Positions 1 through 11,544 of a stretch of DNA of 16,301 bases are shown in pieces (position 1 is the stretch's first letter; each line of letters opens with the position of its first letter). A program made the translations under genes and the position numbers. Origin of the DNA: Monoraphidium neglectum (taxonomy: Eukaryota; Chlorophyta; Chlorophyceae; Sphaeropleales; Selenastraceae); the NCBI RefSeq assembly GCF_000611645.1, contig NW_014013287.1:1-16301 (forward strand), in the 5' to 3' direction. The notes below the pieces were generated by a model. The model saw only the letters and a program-made list of their open reading frames with translations. It was not told the DNA's origin and searched no databases.

Positions 1-95
1 GCGGCAGGCGCGGCGGGCCCAAGCTCTCGCGGCGCGGCGGCTTCGCGGCTGCAGGGCTCCAAGAGCGGCACCAGGCGCTGATGACGGGGCAGTGA
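1..95 (+). other. Possible 3' tip of a plus-strand coding exon cut by the left edge
   Basis: The first bases are extremely GC-rich and two forward frames look coding by their G/C-ended codons. One ends in TGA at 79-81, the other in TGA at 93-95 with a tail ending HQALMTGQ. Composition falls toward the intergenic level soon afterwards. I recognise no domain in so short a piece. The first TGTAA I noticed downstream is at 924-928, which would imply a long 3' UTR. It could equally be GC-rich non-coding DNA. Confidence 0.2.
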
Positions 96-466
96 GCGGT
101 GCAGTGCTCTCACACAGCTGGCAGGGAGGTCGCGGGGCCACCCAACAGGCCGGGGCCCCGCCTCTGATGTCCTGCCGGCCCGCGCCATTCCTGCTCCCTG
201 GTGGGTGCGCTCAGGTGGCCCCGCTGACCATTGATGCTGCAGGGGACAGGGGCGCTCCATCGCGCGACGCCGACCGCCGCCGCTGCACGGCGAGAGTACT
301 GCAAGTGCGCGCGGCCACCGTAATGGTGGCTGGCGCAGGCGGGGGCAAGTGGCCTGTGCTTACGCCAACTGTCCCGCACTGCCCTGGCTGTCCTGCCCGA
401 TAATGGCCTCAAAACGATGGGCATTCACCAGCGCGTGGCTGATCAATGATTATACACCACCTGCAC

Positions 467-482
467 CTCTCGTGCACGAGAG
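467..482. repeat. 16-base perfect palindrome
   Basis: CTCTCGTGCACGAGAG reads identically on both strands and could form a short cruciform or bind a dimeric factor. There is no adjacent gene to assign it to. Confidence 0.5.
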
Positions 483-678
483 AAGTCTCCTTCCTCCGTG
501 CAAGCAAGATGGTTGTGCTGGGATGGGTTTGGGAACCACACAACGCAGTCTTGAAATCATTGGACTGCACATGCCGTGGCATCATAATTTTACATCGTAT
601 CTTTCTTCAGGAACGATCACATCACATTGCCGTGCTGAGGCCAACCGCGTCGCCAGCCTGTTGGCAGCACACGTCCTG

Positions 679-754
679 GTAGTTCTTCCCTGGCGCGGTG
701 CCCAGAGGCTGGGTCCATCCTCCCCCTCTAGGGTTGTAGTTCTTCCCTGGCGCG
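679..754 (+). repeat. Pair of 19-base direct repeats
   Basis: GTAGTTCTTCCCTGGCGCG occurs exactly at 679-697 and again at 736-754, 57 bases apart from start to start. The sequence between them does not continue the repeat. No gene or mobile element boundary is visible around it. Confidence 0.7.
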
Positions 755-1230
755 CTGTTGCTGGGCCTGCGTGCTCACAGAACATCCCCACAGCGTTGGG
801 GGGTGTGGGGTGGGGTCCACATTGCCAGCATGCTGCGGCGGGTGCGAGCTGCGTGGGTGCAAACTCACTTGGCAGGCGGCATTGCTCCGTTGCTTGCCAG
901 CCCGTACACCGCTGCTTGTGCATTGTAAGGTAAATGTTGGGGACCTGGTAATGCGCCACAATCTTGCCAGGCTGCAACTAGACATCAGATAGATTACGTT
1001 TAGCAGTTTGTTAGGACATCGCATGTCAGGGGCCAGAGGTAGGCATGGCTGGGGGAGCAGAGGTTGAGCCAGAGCAGGAAAGCGCTGTGTGTGCTGAGTG
1101 AGTTGTGTGGCTGCAGACAAAGCTGTCAGCCGCATGCAAATCCAGTTTTTGCTGCCCAGCTGGCGTCCTCACTGCGCGCAGCATGTCACAGTCTTGATTG
1201 ATGGCAGGGGAAAAGATATGCGTGATGTTG

Positions 1231-1258
1231 GGACCCCCCCCCCCCAACGGGGGGGGGC
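1231..1258. repeat. Homopolymer C12 then G9, hairpin-forming
   Basis: A run of twelve C (1234-1245) is followed by AAC and nine G (1249-1257). The G run can pair with the C run to give a nine-pair stem with a tiny loop, or form quadruplex/i-motif structures. Such runs are prone to length errors in sequencing, so the exact counts may not be biological. Confidence 0.75.
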
Positions 1259-1589
1259 CGTGCACTGGCTTTCGCCGCTGCAGTGATCGCACAGAACGGT
1301 TATGACCATTGCAGCGCACCAGGCAGCATTGTCTGCATTTTGCACGGTACTGGAGCCCTTCAGGGTTGATGGCAAAGGCTACAGTATCCAGGGCTTGCAC
1401 CCAGTTACAAGACTCCCGACGCTCCGGTTCTGTATAACATGGGGGTGTCGTGTGCAAGCAGTGCCATTTTTGGGGCGCCGCCTCTATAGCCCCGCCACAG
1501 CCCAGTGGGCTGTTGAGTTTTGTGACTACTACAAGTGTTGATTCCTGTCCACTGTGTGAAGCATGCCACTGCCAGTACAGTCATCCCCT

Positions 1590-1735
1590 GCTACAGCGAA
1601 CCCCGCCATAGCGAGAACCCTGCGTACAGCGAACGCCGCCGCTACCCCCAATACCAGCAGCTGCCCACTTTCGCTTTTCGCGATAGCGAAAAAGCGGGCT
1701 GTAGCGAATGTGCCGCCGACCCCTGATGGGTTCAC
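1590..1735. repeat. Cluster of TAGCGAA/TACAGCGAA motifs with an imperfect hairpin
   Basis: The core TA(CA)GCGAA or close variants recur at about 1592-1601, 1607-1617, 1625-1634, 1682-1693 and 1700-1709, separated by C-rich CCCCGCC-type spacers. At about 1670-1696, CGCTTTTCGC faces GCGAAAAAGCG across a short loop and forms an imperfect hairpin. This looks like a dispersed repeat or the remnant of a small non-autonomous element. I see no target-site duplication or transposase. Confidence 0.5.
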
Positions 1736-2114
1736 TGTGATGACAGGCCAACTTTCACTGTTATCTCACAATATCCCCTGTCAGTGCATCTGAACAAGCC
1801 TGTCAGGGTGTGTTAATGTATGATCATGATTGTGGTTCACCTAGTGATTCAGGCAGTGCATGGCGATCAAAGGTGCTCATGTCGCATTGCCTATGGTGGC
1901 ATAAGGTTCAGGCACCCCAGACACTGATCACTTGTCCCTCCAAATGTGCTTGCTTTGCCAGCTGCGAATTTTTGATTGACAATTCCTTTGCGTATTTGAC
2001 GTGGCTTGTGTTTGGCTCCCTACTCTGGTAATGTTTGAGGGCCAGCTGCAACTTGGCGATTTGTATGAATGTGATTACTGCGATCCGAAGAAGAGTATAT
2101 GAGCACTCAAAATA

Positions 2115-2119
2115 TTACA
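2115..2119 (-). terminator. TGTAA polyadenylation signal of LHCII copy A
   Basis: TTACA on the plus strand reads TGTAA on the minus strand, 83 bases beyond the stop codon of the minus-strand LHCII gene. TGTAA is the usual near-upstream polyadenylation element of chlorophyte nuclear genes, and the spacing is normal. Confidence 0.75.
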
Positions 2120-2201
2120 CGTTGCGGTTGCGGACAAGACACACTCAATCTCTCGCTCCGCTCAGTGCAAACAACCCTACAAGAACATGCACAACAAACA
2201 C

Positions 2202-3746
2202 TTAAGCCAGGCGGGGGGCGTTGGCGAAGATGTTGTTGACGGTGGGGTTGGCCAGGTGCTCCTCCAGGTTGGCAACGGGGCCCTTGCTGGTGACGATGGC
2301 CTGGATGAAGAAGCCCAGCATGGAGAACATGGCCAGGCGGCCGTTCTTGATCTCCTTCACCTGGGGTTTCAAGTGAAAGGTGAGGAAGCAAGTGATTGTT
2401 CAGATGAGTGCACATCGGTGTACTACGCGCAAGTGCACCTGCCAACTCCGGCTCGCATCAAGCCAATAATGTGCATGTCTGAGATGGTGCTCATGACACA
2501 TACACAACGATGTGTTCATGTTCCCCACCCAGCGAGCCAACCCCTTCAGCCGCCCCATGCCCCCCACCTTGAGCTCAGCGAAGGTGTCGGGGTCGTCGGC
2601 CAGGCCCAGGGGGTCAAAGGCACCGCCGGGGTAGAGGGTGTCCGAGCCCTCAGCGAAGCCGCCGGGGGCGGAGCCGTTGAAGCGGTAGCTCTCAGCGGCG
2701 CCCATCACCACAACCTGTGTGTTGGGGTAGTTTCAAGCATTGTTGTGTTGAGATAGGTCGAAGATACCATGGCAGCGTCATCAAGGCAACAGCGTTGTAA
2801 TTCCCCGTCAGGACCCTGCACGGTACCACTTCCCCCATGATGCTGCTGCTGCGCACCTGGAAAGCCAGGGTGGCCAGGATGGACTGGGCGTGCACCAGGC
2901 TGGGGTTGCCCAGGTAGTTGAGGCCATCCTCAGCGAAGATGCCGGCACCCGCCTTGAACCAAACACCGGCATCAGCGAACGGCACACCGTTCTTGGCCAG
3001 CAGCTCGGGGGTCAGGCAGCCCAGAGCGCCGAGCATGGCCCAGCGGGCGTGGATGAGCTCCACCTCCCTGTAGCGGGAGAAGGTGGCGGGGTCGGCCGAC
3101 AGGCCGGCGGTGTCCCAGCCGTAGTCACCGGGGAACTCGCCAGTCAGGTAGTCGGGGGTCTCACCCTCGAACGGGCCTGGGGATCGGGCATGCAGGGCAA
3201 GGGTCAGCCCGCGTGTGGATCCACTGAGTGCGCAGGAAAGCTGCCTACAGTACCATGTCGCGGATGCCTTGCCACCAGGTTTGACGTCACAGGGCAGGCT
3301 GCCTGGTGCCGAGCACTGCAGCAGCTCCTGCCACCGCTGGCTCCAAGTGCTGCAACATTTATGTCAAAAGAACGTGGTGTCGCAGCTCGCCGAAACACGG
3401 ACATATGCACCAAAGATCTCGTGGACAACGCCCGGATCCCCGAAGCTGGCAGCCCTGGTCCTCGGCAACAAGCCTCGCTCCCGCGCTGCTCACCCAGGAA
3501 CTTGGGCCTGTCGGGGCCGTACCACTCAACAGCCGCGCGGGGCACCACACGGGTGGCCTGGGGATGCAGGGATGGGCAGGGGCAAAGGGTGCCGGGGAGT
3601 GAGTCCCGAGGCCTCCCATCGCTAGATCGCGCAGGCAGGGCACCGCCAGCATATCAAGTGTCGTGAGACCTGGCTGGCACGCTCACCCTGGCGCCGGAGG
3701 CGGGCGCAGCGCGCAGGACGCTCTTGGAGGAGAGGGCGAAGGCCAT
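2202..3746 (-). CDS. LHCBM: LHCII chlorophyll a/b-binding protein, copy A (five exons)
   Basis: Exons on the minus strand are 3746-3687, 3557-3494, 3176-2857, 2714-2568 and 2360-2202. All introns are GT-AG and the joined frame gives 249 residues. The product is a thylakoid light-harvesting protein that binds chlorophyll a/b and carotenoids in the photosystem II antenna. Visible features in order: a short plastid transit peptide beginning MAFALSSKS; the LHCII trimerisation motif WYGPDR at 32-37; the conserved [20 protein letters not shown] stretch; helix B with ELIHARW (E81, H84, R86); helix C with SLVHAQSIL and GAAESYR; and helix A with [13 protein letters not shown] (E200, N203, R205). The ATG is certain because exon 1 is nearly identical to copy B. 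The C-terminus (…[11 protein letters not shown]) departs from the aromatic-rich end usual in LHCII. Intron 4 falls before VKEIKNG, unlike copy B. The gene lies head-to-head with copy B across the kinase gene. The family is clear; the exact LHCBM subtype is not. Confidence 0.95.
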
Positions 3747-3763
3747 TTTGGAGGAGTTTGAGT

Positions 3764-3921
3764 GACGTCTCACAAGTATCGGCTTGGAGGTGTGATACAA
3801 ATCGCGAAACGCACGGGATTTCTACTCGCGGAGGAAGCGCGACAGATGCTAGGTCAAAACCTCGAGGTTTGGGGCCGCCCGCAGAACGGCCGATCGTGCA
3901 TCCAGATACAGTTACGAGCAC
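3764..3921 (-). promoter_or_regulatory. Promoter/5' UTR block of LHCII copy A, shared with copy B
   Basis: These 158 bases begin 18 bases upstream of the copy A start codon. They align without gaps to 9594-9751 upstream of copy B in inverted orientation, with about ten mismatches by my count. Six of those mismatches cluster within a dozen bases around 3794-3804. No clear TATA box is present. The block holds a GACGTC core near the ATG, a CTCGCGGAGGAAGCGCGA stretch, an AAACCTCGAGGTTT palindrome and CGGCCGATCG. Conservation of non-coding DNA at this level implies shared control (light response is the obvious guess) or recent homogenisation. Confidence 0.75.
3857..3870. promoter_or_regulatory. 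Conserved 14-base palindrome upstream of LHCII copy A
   Basis: AAACCTCGAGGTTT is a perfect dyad 111-124 bases upstream of the start codon. The identical dyad sits 110-123 bases upstream of copy B. Perfect symmetry plus conserved position make it a good candidate for a dimeric transcription factor site. The factor is unknown. Confidence 0.5.
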
Positions 3922-4380
3922 GCCAGCCACAAGATGCGACCCGCGGTGTGCCATGCGCACGCACTGCGCGCGCTCCCCACTTTGCCGCTATCTGCGCCTT
4001 GGCGCTGCTTCGCATGTGCTACTTGCTGGTGCCCCATGCACCCCCACCCCACCCTTGCCATGGGCCCAGGCCAGGCACAGCAGTGCCAGGTGCTGCATGG
4101 AGGCCTAGTAGTGTGCTTATGCTCACCTGGTGGTGGTGGTTAGCCACAGGCCTGGAAAGTGGCGCCAAAGACTGTCTCATGACGCCGCTGCATGCTGCTG
4201 CTGCTGCATAGCGCACACGCCACCCAGCTGCCGCCTTGCGCTACGCTGCTACTCCTGTACGCCGCGGGACTGCTGGTGGGGCCATCGCAATAATCTATGC
4301 GCCTGTTACTCCAGTTGGCTGGGCTGAGTGTGCCGGCTGTCAGAAACTGGGTGGCGGCGCTGGATCACCCCCATGACGCC
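3922..4380. repeat. Distal part of the inverted duplication arm, copy A side
   Basis: Beyond the well-conserved promoter, weaker patches match the region upstream of copy B in inverted orientation. Examples are CATGACGCCGCTGCATGCTG around 4179-4198 against its counterpart near 9302-9323, and CCCCCATGACGCC near 4368-4380 against 9137-9149. Both sides end about 630 bases upstream of their start codons. The duplicated unit therefore included far-upstream sequence that has since drifted with small insertions and deletions. Confidence 0.5.
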
Positions 4381-5160
4381 ACGCCCATGATCAACACCTG
4401 CAGATCTGCAGCCATGCCATGCCCAGAGCGATAGCATGTCCCTGGCACTGCCCCGCAATGCCTAGCCACCATGCTGGTCCACGGGCAATGCGGTCTGTAA
4501 GCTCGTGTGAGGCTGCATGAGCTGTTGAGGGCAAGAGGTGGCTGCTGCCATGGGACAGACGTGGCCTCACAGAGACTGTGTAAGTGAGTATGGTGCTGTT
4601 CGACGGGAGGTGCTTGTGAAGTGCAACTGTGCAACAAGGATGTGGCTCTGTGGATTGTTTGAGAACCGTGGATTGGAGACTGGGGCGGAGGGGTCCCGTT
4701 GTATTCCACGCTGCTGCTCACATAAGGCCATGACAACACCAGCGGTGGCACTGCTTGCTGCATCCCAGCCTCCTGCCAATATTGTACTTGAAAGCCATGC
4801 AGATTTAAAACATCATACTGCAACAATTGTGCAGCCTGCCTGCTGCTGCTCGCACCTGTGACAGGCGTGGCGTCCCACACTGCATTTCAACCCAAAATAT
4901 CAGAAATTGGAATAACTCAGCACAAATTTGAACTGGTGAGTCCATACACTGTGCTGATCCGAAACTCAGGAACAGCACGCTTGCTAGCATGCTGGACTGC
5001 TGTGCCACGTCCAAGGAGTACTGCAGAGCAAGCTGCTGTAGGGTGATGCAGGAAGAATCGCAGGGGCGCCCCGCACATGTGATTCAACGCACAGCAAGTC
5101 AAGTGAACTGGAGCCTGGAGCAGGGTCTGGAGGTGTTACTTGTGATCGCCGCGCAAACGT
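4381..5160. other. Intergenic stretch between LHCII copy A promoter and kinase 3' end
   Basis: Composition is closer to equal base use than in the exons. Open frames on both strands are short and unlike any protein I recognise. It contains the 14-base palindrome CTGCAGATCTGCAG at 4398-4411. Nothing else is supportable. Confidence 0.6.
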
Positions 5161-5165
5161 CAGTG

Positions 5166-5170
5166 TTACA
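5166..5170 (-). terminator. TGTAA polyadenylation signal of the kinase gene
   Basis: TTACA on the plus strand is TGTAA on the minus strand, 161 bases past the kinase TAG stop. Position and motif fit a chlorophyte 3' UTR. Confidence 0.65.
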
Positions 5171-5330
5171 GGCCAGTTTAAAAACATGCTGGCCGACCAA
5201 AGCGATGCACTATGCGTGAGGTGAAAAGTGGGTTTGCCGCACAGGGCGGTGCAGGACTGCAGCCCACACGCAGGTGGATGCCAGGAGGCATAGTATGTGA
5301 ATTGCCAGCTGCAGGGCGCGACGCCCCGCC

Positions 5331-7547
<2,217 letters not shown>

Positions 7548-7700
7548 AAATCCACCAGATCTCAAAATATGTTGCGGTGGCCCTCACTCAAATTTCGTGT
7601 CACTGATTTGCAGTTCGAATATTTCGGAGGTCAAAGTTGCAAGCGCACAAAGCGTGCGATTACTGTGATCACGTGCTCCACTGGGATCGTCAGTGGTCAG
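7548..7700 (-). promoter_or_regulatory. Presumed 5' UTR and proximal promoter of the kinase gene
   Basis: This is the sequence directly upstream of the kinase ATG. A G-box core CACGTG is at 7670-7675, about 125 bases upstream of the start codon, and an AT-richer patch is near 7565-7625. No TATA box at a defined distance is evident. A six-base motif arises by chance, so the assignment is weak. Confidence 0.3.
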
Positions 7701-9135
7701 TGGCAACCCTACCTGTCGTAGACAGGTCACTCAGTGTATTCATTATCATACGTTGTTCGAGGTATATGAGTACGGTGAGGATGCTGTGCTCGGGGCCTGC
7801 AAAGCATGCATACTGCAATACTGTACCTGTGTTTGCCGCTCACACTCACACCGACATTGGGCATTCAGCTTGGGCTGCACCAGAGACACTGAGGAATCCA
7901 GCAGTGGCTGCATGATACAGAGTGTCACCCCACAAGACAAGACAGTGCATCCACCCATTTTGCTGGCAGGTGCCGGCAGCATTTTGACCATTGCCACCCA
8001 TCCAGTCACCACCAACTTCGTTCAATGCATGCTAGAATTGTGGGGCAGGGCAACGTGTGCAGTGCCAGCAAACAGTGATATCCACGATGCCAGGATGATC
8101 ACTGCATGCTGGATCAATACGCTTGTCATATGTCATCATTGGCATGTTGTTTGACTGCATTGACCTGCCACACGCAGCAAGCTGGTGCGCACACGGCGCA
8201 GGTTTATGTTTCAATGACACTTTTGGCATTCAATGACATGCACGTTGGAGGTCTGAGAGACCGAGTGACCATGCAGTCGCAAGTTCAGGATGAGGCGACG
8301 TAAGGACCATACGCGGATCACCAACACCCTGGAGATGGAAGGGGGGGAAGGGTTTGCAGCATGCAAGCATCTGTCAACGTATAACGGTGTGACAGAAGTA
8401 TACTTTTCTCATTGCAGTTGTAGTCGGCTGTCACTGTCTCACCGGGGGCGATGGCAAGTGTGCGGCAAGCAGCAGAGGGCCCGAAATAAATGGGGTATCC
8501 TGCTCAACCCATGCAAACGGAACTTGTAGCAACAACCACCTACGTGTTGGCAAGTTGATCAGAGTGGCAGAAGGCGCTTGAGCGCGGGATAGGGAAGGTT
8601 TCATCACAGACACAATCCTTCGAATGAGAAGGCGCCAGTTGCCATGAGGTGGCCAGGTTTGCGGGTCACTGCTGGCTTGCACTTGCAGCCCCCGCTCAAC
8701 CCAACATGCCTTGCAGTGCACCTGCACAGTTTGCCAGCAACTAAGAGTGGCCCACAGGCACCTGCTGTTGAAGTCACGCTTGCCCGGTCAACCGCTGCTG
8801 AGCAGCAAATGCCGGCCCTGCTTATGTCATGGCCTTATGTGACGCCTTGGAATCACACCCGTTCAATTTCCCTGCCCTGCCTTAACCGTACAGAAGCTCA
8901 GTTTTCTGTATTTGATTGTTTTGATCTTCACACATGTACATGCACAACATGTCACATACACTAGCACGCTTGACGCACCTCATGGCAACAGATCTGTTGC
9001 TGCACGCAGCACCTGGCAACTGCGCCAGAGCTGATGGCAGGCCTTGTGAAGCACAGCAACTCAAATTGTAGAGTCACCTGTACCAGCACAACAGCAACAG
9101 ACGCATATTTTGAAGCAGTGGCGCTGGCGCTGGAC
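7701..9135. other. About 1.4 kb intergenic stretch between kinase and LHCII copy B
   Basis: The region has moderate GC content and many short open frames on both strands, with no recognisable motif and codon use unlike the neighbouring exons. The longest forward frame (7693-8154) is cysteine- and histidine-rich in a way typical of random translation. I found no RNA gene or mobile element here. Confidence 0.6.
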
Positions 9136-9593
9136 GGCGTCATGGGGGGCGCACGCCTCAGCTGACACCGGTCTGTGAGCCAGGCTTGCCGAGCTCTTGC
9201 ACCATGCGCCCAGTCGCTAAGACAGCATCGCCATGAAAACGGAGTGCTGGGCAAGCAGTGCAGCATTGTGCGGCGGCAGGCGCGCATAGCTCTGCAGCAG
9301 CTGCAGCATGCAACGGCATCATGGGACCGCCCCTGGCCCCAATGTGCGGGCGTGTGCCTCGACACCACTGCCAGGTGAGCGCAGACTATGCTGCTTGGCC
9401 TGCAGGGACAGATGGTCATTGCTTCACATGCCTTGGGCCCGGGGCCCTGGAGGGTGGGGTGGGGTGCTTAGGTCTGCAGCACGTAGCACCCGCATGTGGC
9501 ACCTGCAAAGCACTGCAGTAGGAGATGGTGGCGCACGCCGGGAGTGTGCGGCGCACATGCACGCCACACTGCCGGTCGTATCTTGCGCCTGGT
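9136..9593. repeat. Distal part of the inverted duplication arm, copy B side
   Basis: This is the counterpart of 3922-4380 in opposite orientation. Recognisable matches include GGCGTCATGGGGGG near 9136-9149 and the CAGCATGCAACGGCATCATG patch near 9305-9324. Similarity is broken by insertions and deletions. The outer limit lies about 630 bases upstream of the start codon, as on the other arm. Confidence 0.5.
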
Positions 9594-9751
9594 GTGCTCG
9601 AAACTGTATCTGGACGCACGATCGGCCGTCCTGCGGGCGGCCCCAAACCTCGAGGTTTTGACCTAGCATCTGTCGCGCTTCCTCCGCGAGTAGAAATCCC
9701 GTGCGTTTCGCGTTGCACATTACACCTCCAAGCCGTTACTTGTGAGACGTC
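9594..9751 (+). promoter_or_regulatory. Promoter/5' UTR block of LHCII copy B, shared with copy A
   Basis: This is the inverted counterpart of 3764-3921, of equal length and without gaps, ending 16 bases before the copy B start codon. It contains the same palindrome, the same TCGCGCTTCCTCCGCGAG stretch and the same GACGTC near the ATG. The transcription start cannot be placed, so the portion nearest the ATG is probably 5' UTR. Confidence 0.75.
9645..9658. promoter_or_regulatory. Conserved 14-base palindrome upstream of LHCII copy B
   Basis: AAACCTCGAGGTTT occurs here, identical to 3857-3870, and one base different in distance from its start codon. It is a candidate dimer-binding site. Confidence 0.5.
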
Positions 9752-9767
9752 ACCCCACACCTTCAAA

Positions 9768-11387
9768 ATGGCCTTCGCCCTCTCCTCCAAGAGCGCTCTG
9801 CGCGCTGCCCCCGCCTCCGGCGCCAGGGTGAGCGTGGCATCCGGGTCTTAGACTGCATCATACGGCCCAGCCCGGTCGATCCAGCAACAAGGGGCAGCCT
9901 GGCTGACCCCCGGCACCCTCACCCTTGCCCCCCCTTCGCTCCCCCAGGCCACCCGTGTGGTGCCCCGCGCGGCCGTTGAGTGGTACGGCCCCGACAGGCC
10001 CAAGTTCCTGGGTGAGCAGCGCGGGAGCGAGAAAAGCTTTCGAGGACGAGGGCTGCCAGCTTCGGGATTTTCTCCGGGCCGAGAGATCCGCGGTTGTTCA
10101 GACGATATGTGGGACTGTGCCAGCGGACCTCCAGCGCATCAGTCGCGTGTGGCAGCAGTGGACAACAGCCCCTGTGCAGGATCCACGCCGAAATCTGGGG
10201 CGCTTGGGAGTTGCTGGCAGCGGCAACCTCCTGGCACCACCACACTGCACTGCACTGCACTGCTGTCTTTGCGGAAGGGAGGCAGCAGCAGTGCAGTACA
10301 ATGTCGATGCACACCGTGCTACACACGATGCTTGCTCCTCAGTGCTCCCAACTGGCTTCTTGGGTCTCCCTTGCCCTGCTGCTCTCACAGGTGCCTTCAG
10401 CGAGGCGGACACCCCCTCGTACCTGACCGGCGAGTTCCCCGGTGACTACGGCTGGGACACCGCCGGCCTGTCGGCTGACCCCGCCACCTTCGCCCGCTTC
10501 AGGACCATCGAGGTCATCCACGCCCGCTGGGCCATGCTCGGCGCTCTGGGCTGCATCACCCCCGAGCTCCTGGCCAAGAACGGCGTGCCGTTCGGCGAGT
10601 CCGCCGTCTGGTTCAAGGCCGGCACTGCCATCTTCGCTGACGATGGCCTCAACTACCTGGGCAACCCCAACCTGGTGCACGCCCAGTCCATCCTGGCCAC
10701 CCTCGGCTTCCAGGTGTGCACAATGATGATCCCGTGAGGAGTGTTGCACAGAGTTGCCGTCTGTGAAAAGGTTGTCAAACTATGTCTCAACTATGACCAT
10801 GAGCGCAGCGAATGAGTGCAATCTGTGGTAAGATTGTGATGGCAGCTGGGGCATGTGATAACAGTGTGGCTCACCCAATCCTGATCACGAAGCTGACGCA
10901 TCTGTGCCCCCACTTTTGTGCAGCTCGTGGTGATGGGTGCCGCGGAGAGCTTCCGCTACAACGGCGAGGCCCCCGGCGGCTTCGGCGAGGGCCTGGACAC
11001 CCTCTACCCCGGTGAGGCCTTCGACCCCCTGGGCCTGGCTGACGACCCCGACACCCTGGCCGAGCTCAAGGTCAAGGAGATCAAGAACGGCCGCCTGGCC
11101 ATGTTCTCCATGTTCGGCTGTGAGTTTCACGGGGAATGCAGAGGCAGACTGCGCTATGGGCTGTGCTTGATGTGTCCTTTGGCTTGTGCTTTTGCCTGTG
11201 TCTGGCGCACATGCCACATAACAGCTAGACTCTCCCATGACGGTACCCCCACCCCCTGGCCCGCCCTGCAGTCTTCGTGCAGGGCCTGGTGACCGGCGAG
11301 GGCCCCATCGCCAACCTGGACAGCCACCTGGCTGAGCCCGGCACCAACAACGCCTGGGCGTTCGCCAGCAAGTACCTGCCTGCGTAA
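9768..11387 (+). CDS. LHCBM: LHCII chlorophyll a/b-binding protein, copy B (five exons)
   Basis: Exons are 9768-9827, 9948-10011, 10391-10713, 10924-11119 and 11272-11387, giving 252 residues with GT-AG introns throughout. The product is a thylakoid photosystem II antenna protein. It shows a short transit peptide; [11 protein letters not shown] at 32-42 (trimerisation motif); [20 protein letters not shown] at 53-72; helix B EVIHARW (E82, H85, R87); helix C from about 136 with LVHAQSIL and GAAESFR (E157); and helix [14 protein letters not shown] (E201, N204, R206). The C-terminus [13 protein letters not shown] is of the usual LHCII kind. Only 31 residues precede WYGPDR. Intron 4 splits the codon after MFG, a position where copy A has no intron. 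Promoter and exons 1-2 are nearly identical to copy A, and exon 3 is roughly 88% identical by eye. The exact subtype is undetermined. Confidence 0.96.
10243..10263 (+). repeat. CACTG pentamer tandem repeat in LHCII copy B intron 2
   Basis: About four copies of CACTG/ACTGC lie within intron 2 (10012-10390). The corresponding intron of copy A does not show the array, so it is a copy-specific expansion. Confidence 0.6.
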
Positions 11388-11524
11388 ATGTTGTTGTTGT
11401 GATTTTTATTCTCTCACCACCGAGTGTCATCCCGAGGCGTCTGCCCTGCATGCAGCATTCCTCTGGGCTGCAAAGCCCAAGAGAGCATCAGCTCGTGAAG
11501 GGCTTGTACCCATTGACTTGGGTT

Positions 11525-11529
11525 TGTAA
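11525..11529 (+). terminator. TGTAA polyadenylation signal of LHCII copy B
   Basis: TGTAA occurs about 138 bases after the TAA stop of copy B, in the normal range for green-algal 3' UTRs. Confidence 0.7.
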
Positions 11530-11544
11530 AGAGTGAATCTCAAA

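Larger units (their letters stand above)
96..2100. other. About 2 kb without a supportable gene
   Basis: Open frames here are short, overlap on both strands, have mixed codon use and resemble no protein I recognise. No splice-linked set of exons can be built. The stretch holds a 16-base perfect palindrome (467-482), a 19-base direct repeat (679-697 and 736-754), a C12/G9 hairpin (about 1231-1258) and the TAGCGAA motif cluster (about 1590-1735), each listed separately. The left part may be the 3' UTR of a gene outside the window. The right part lies beyond the 3' end of the minus-strand LHCII gene. Confidence 0.6.

Noticed and set aside
3215..3666. Forward-strand frames opposite LHCII copy A
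   Set aside because: They are antisense shadows of GC-rich exons and intron 2; the minus-strand LHCII sequence explains the open frames.
7612..7625. GTTCGAAT sequence resembling a tRNA T-loop / B box
   Set aside because: The pattern lacks the final C, and I could not fold an acceptor stem or find an A box at the right distance.
7693..8154. Forward frame of 153 codons in the kinase-LHCII spacer
   Set aside because: Codon use lacks the G/C-ended bias of real exons here, the protein is unlike any family I know, and there is no supporting 3' signal or splice chain.
9925..10737. Long uninterrupted forward frame of 270 codons running through LHCII copy B
   Set aside because: It combines a wrong-frame reading of exon 2, intron 2 and true exon 3. 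The conserved [11 protein letters not shown] and the splice sites show that the spliced gene is the real product.
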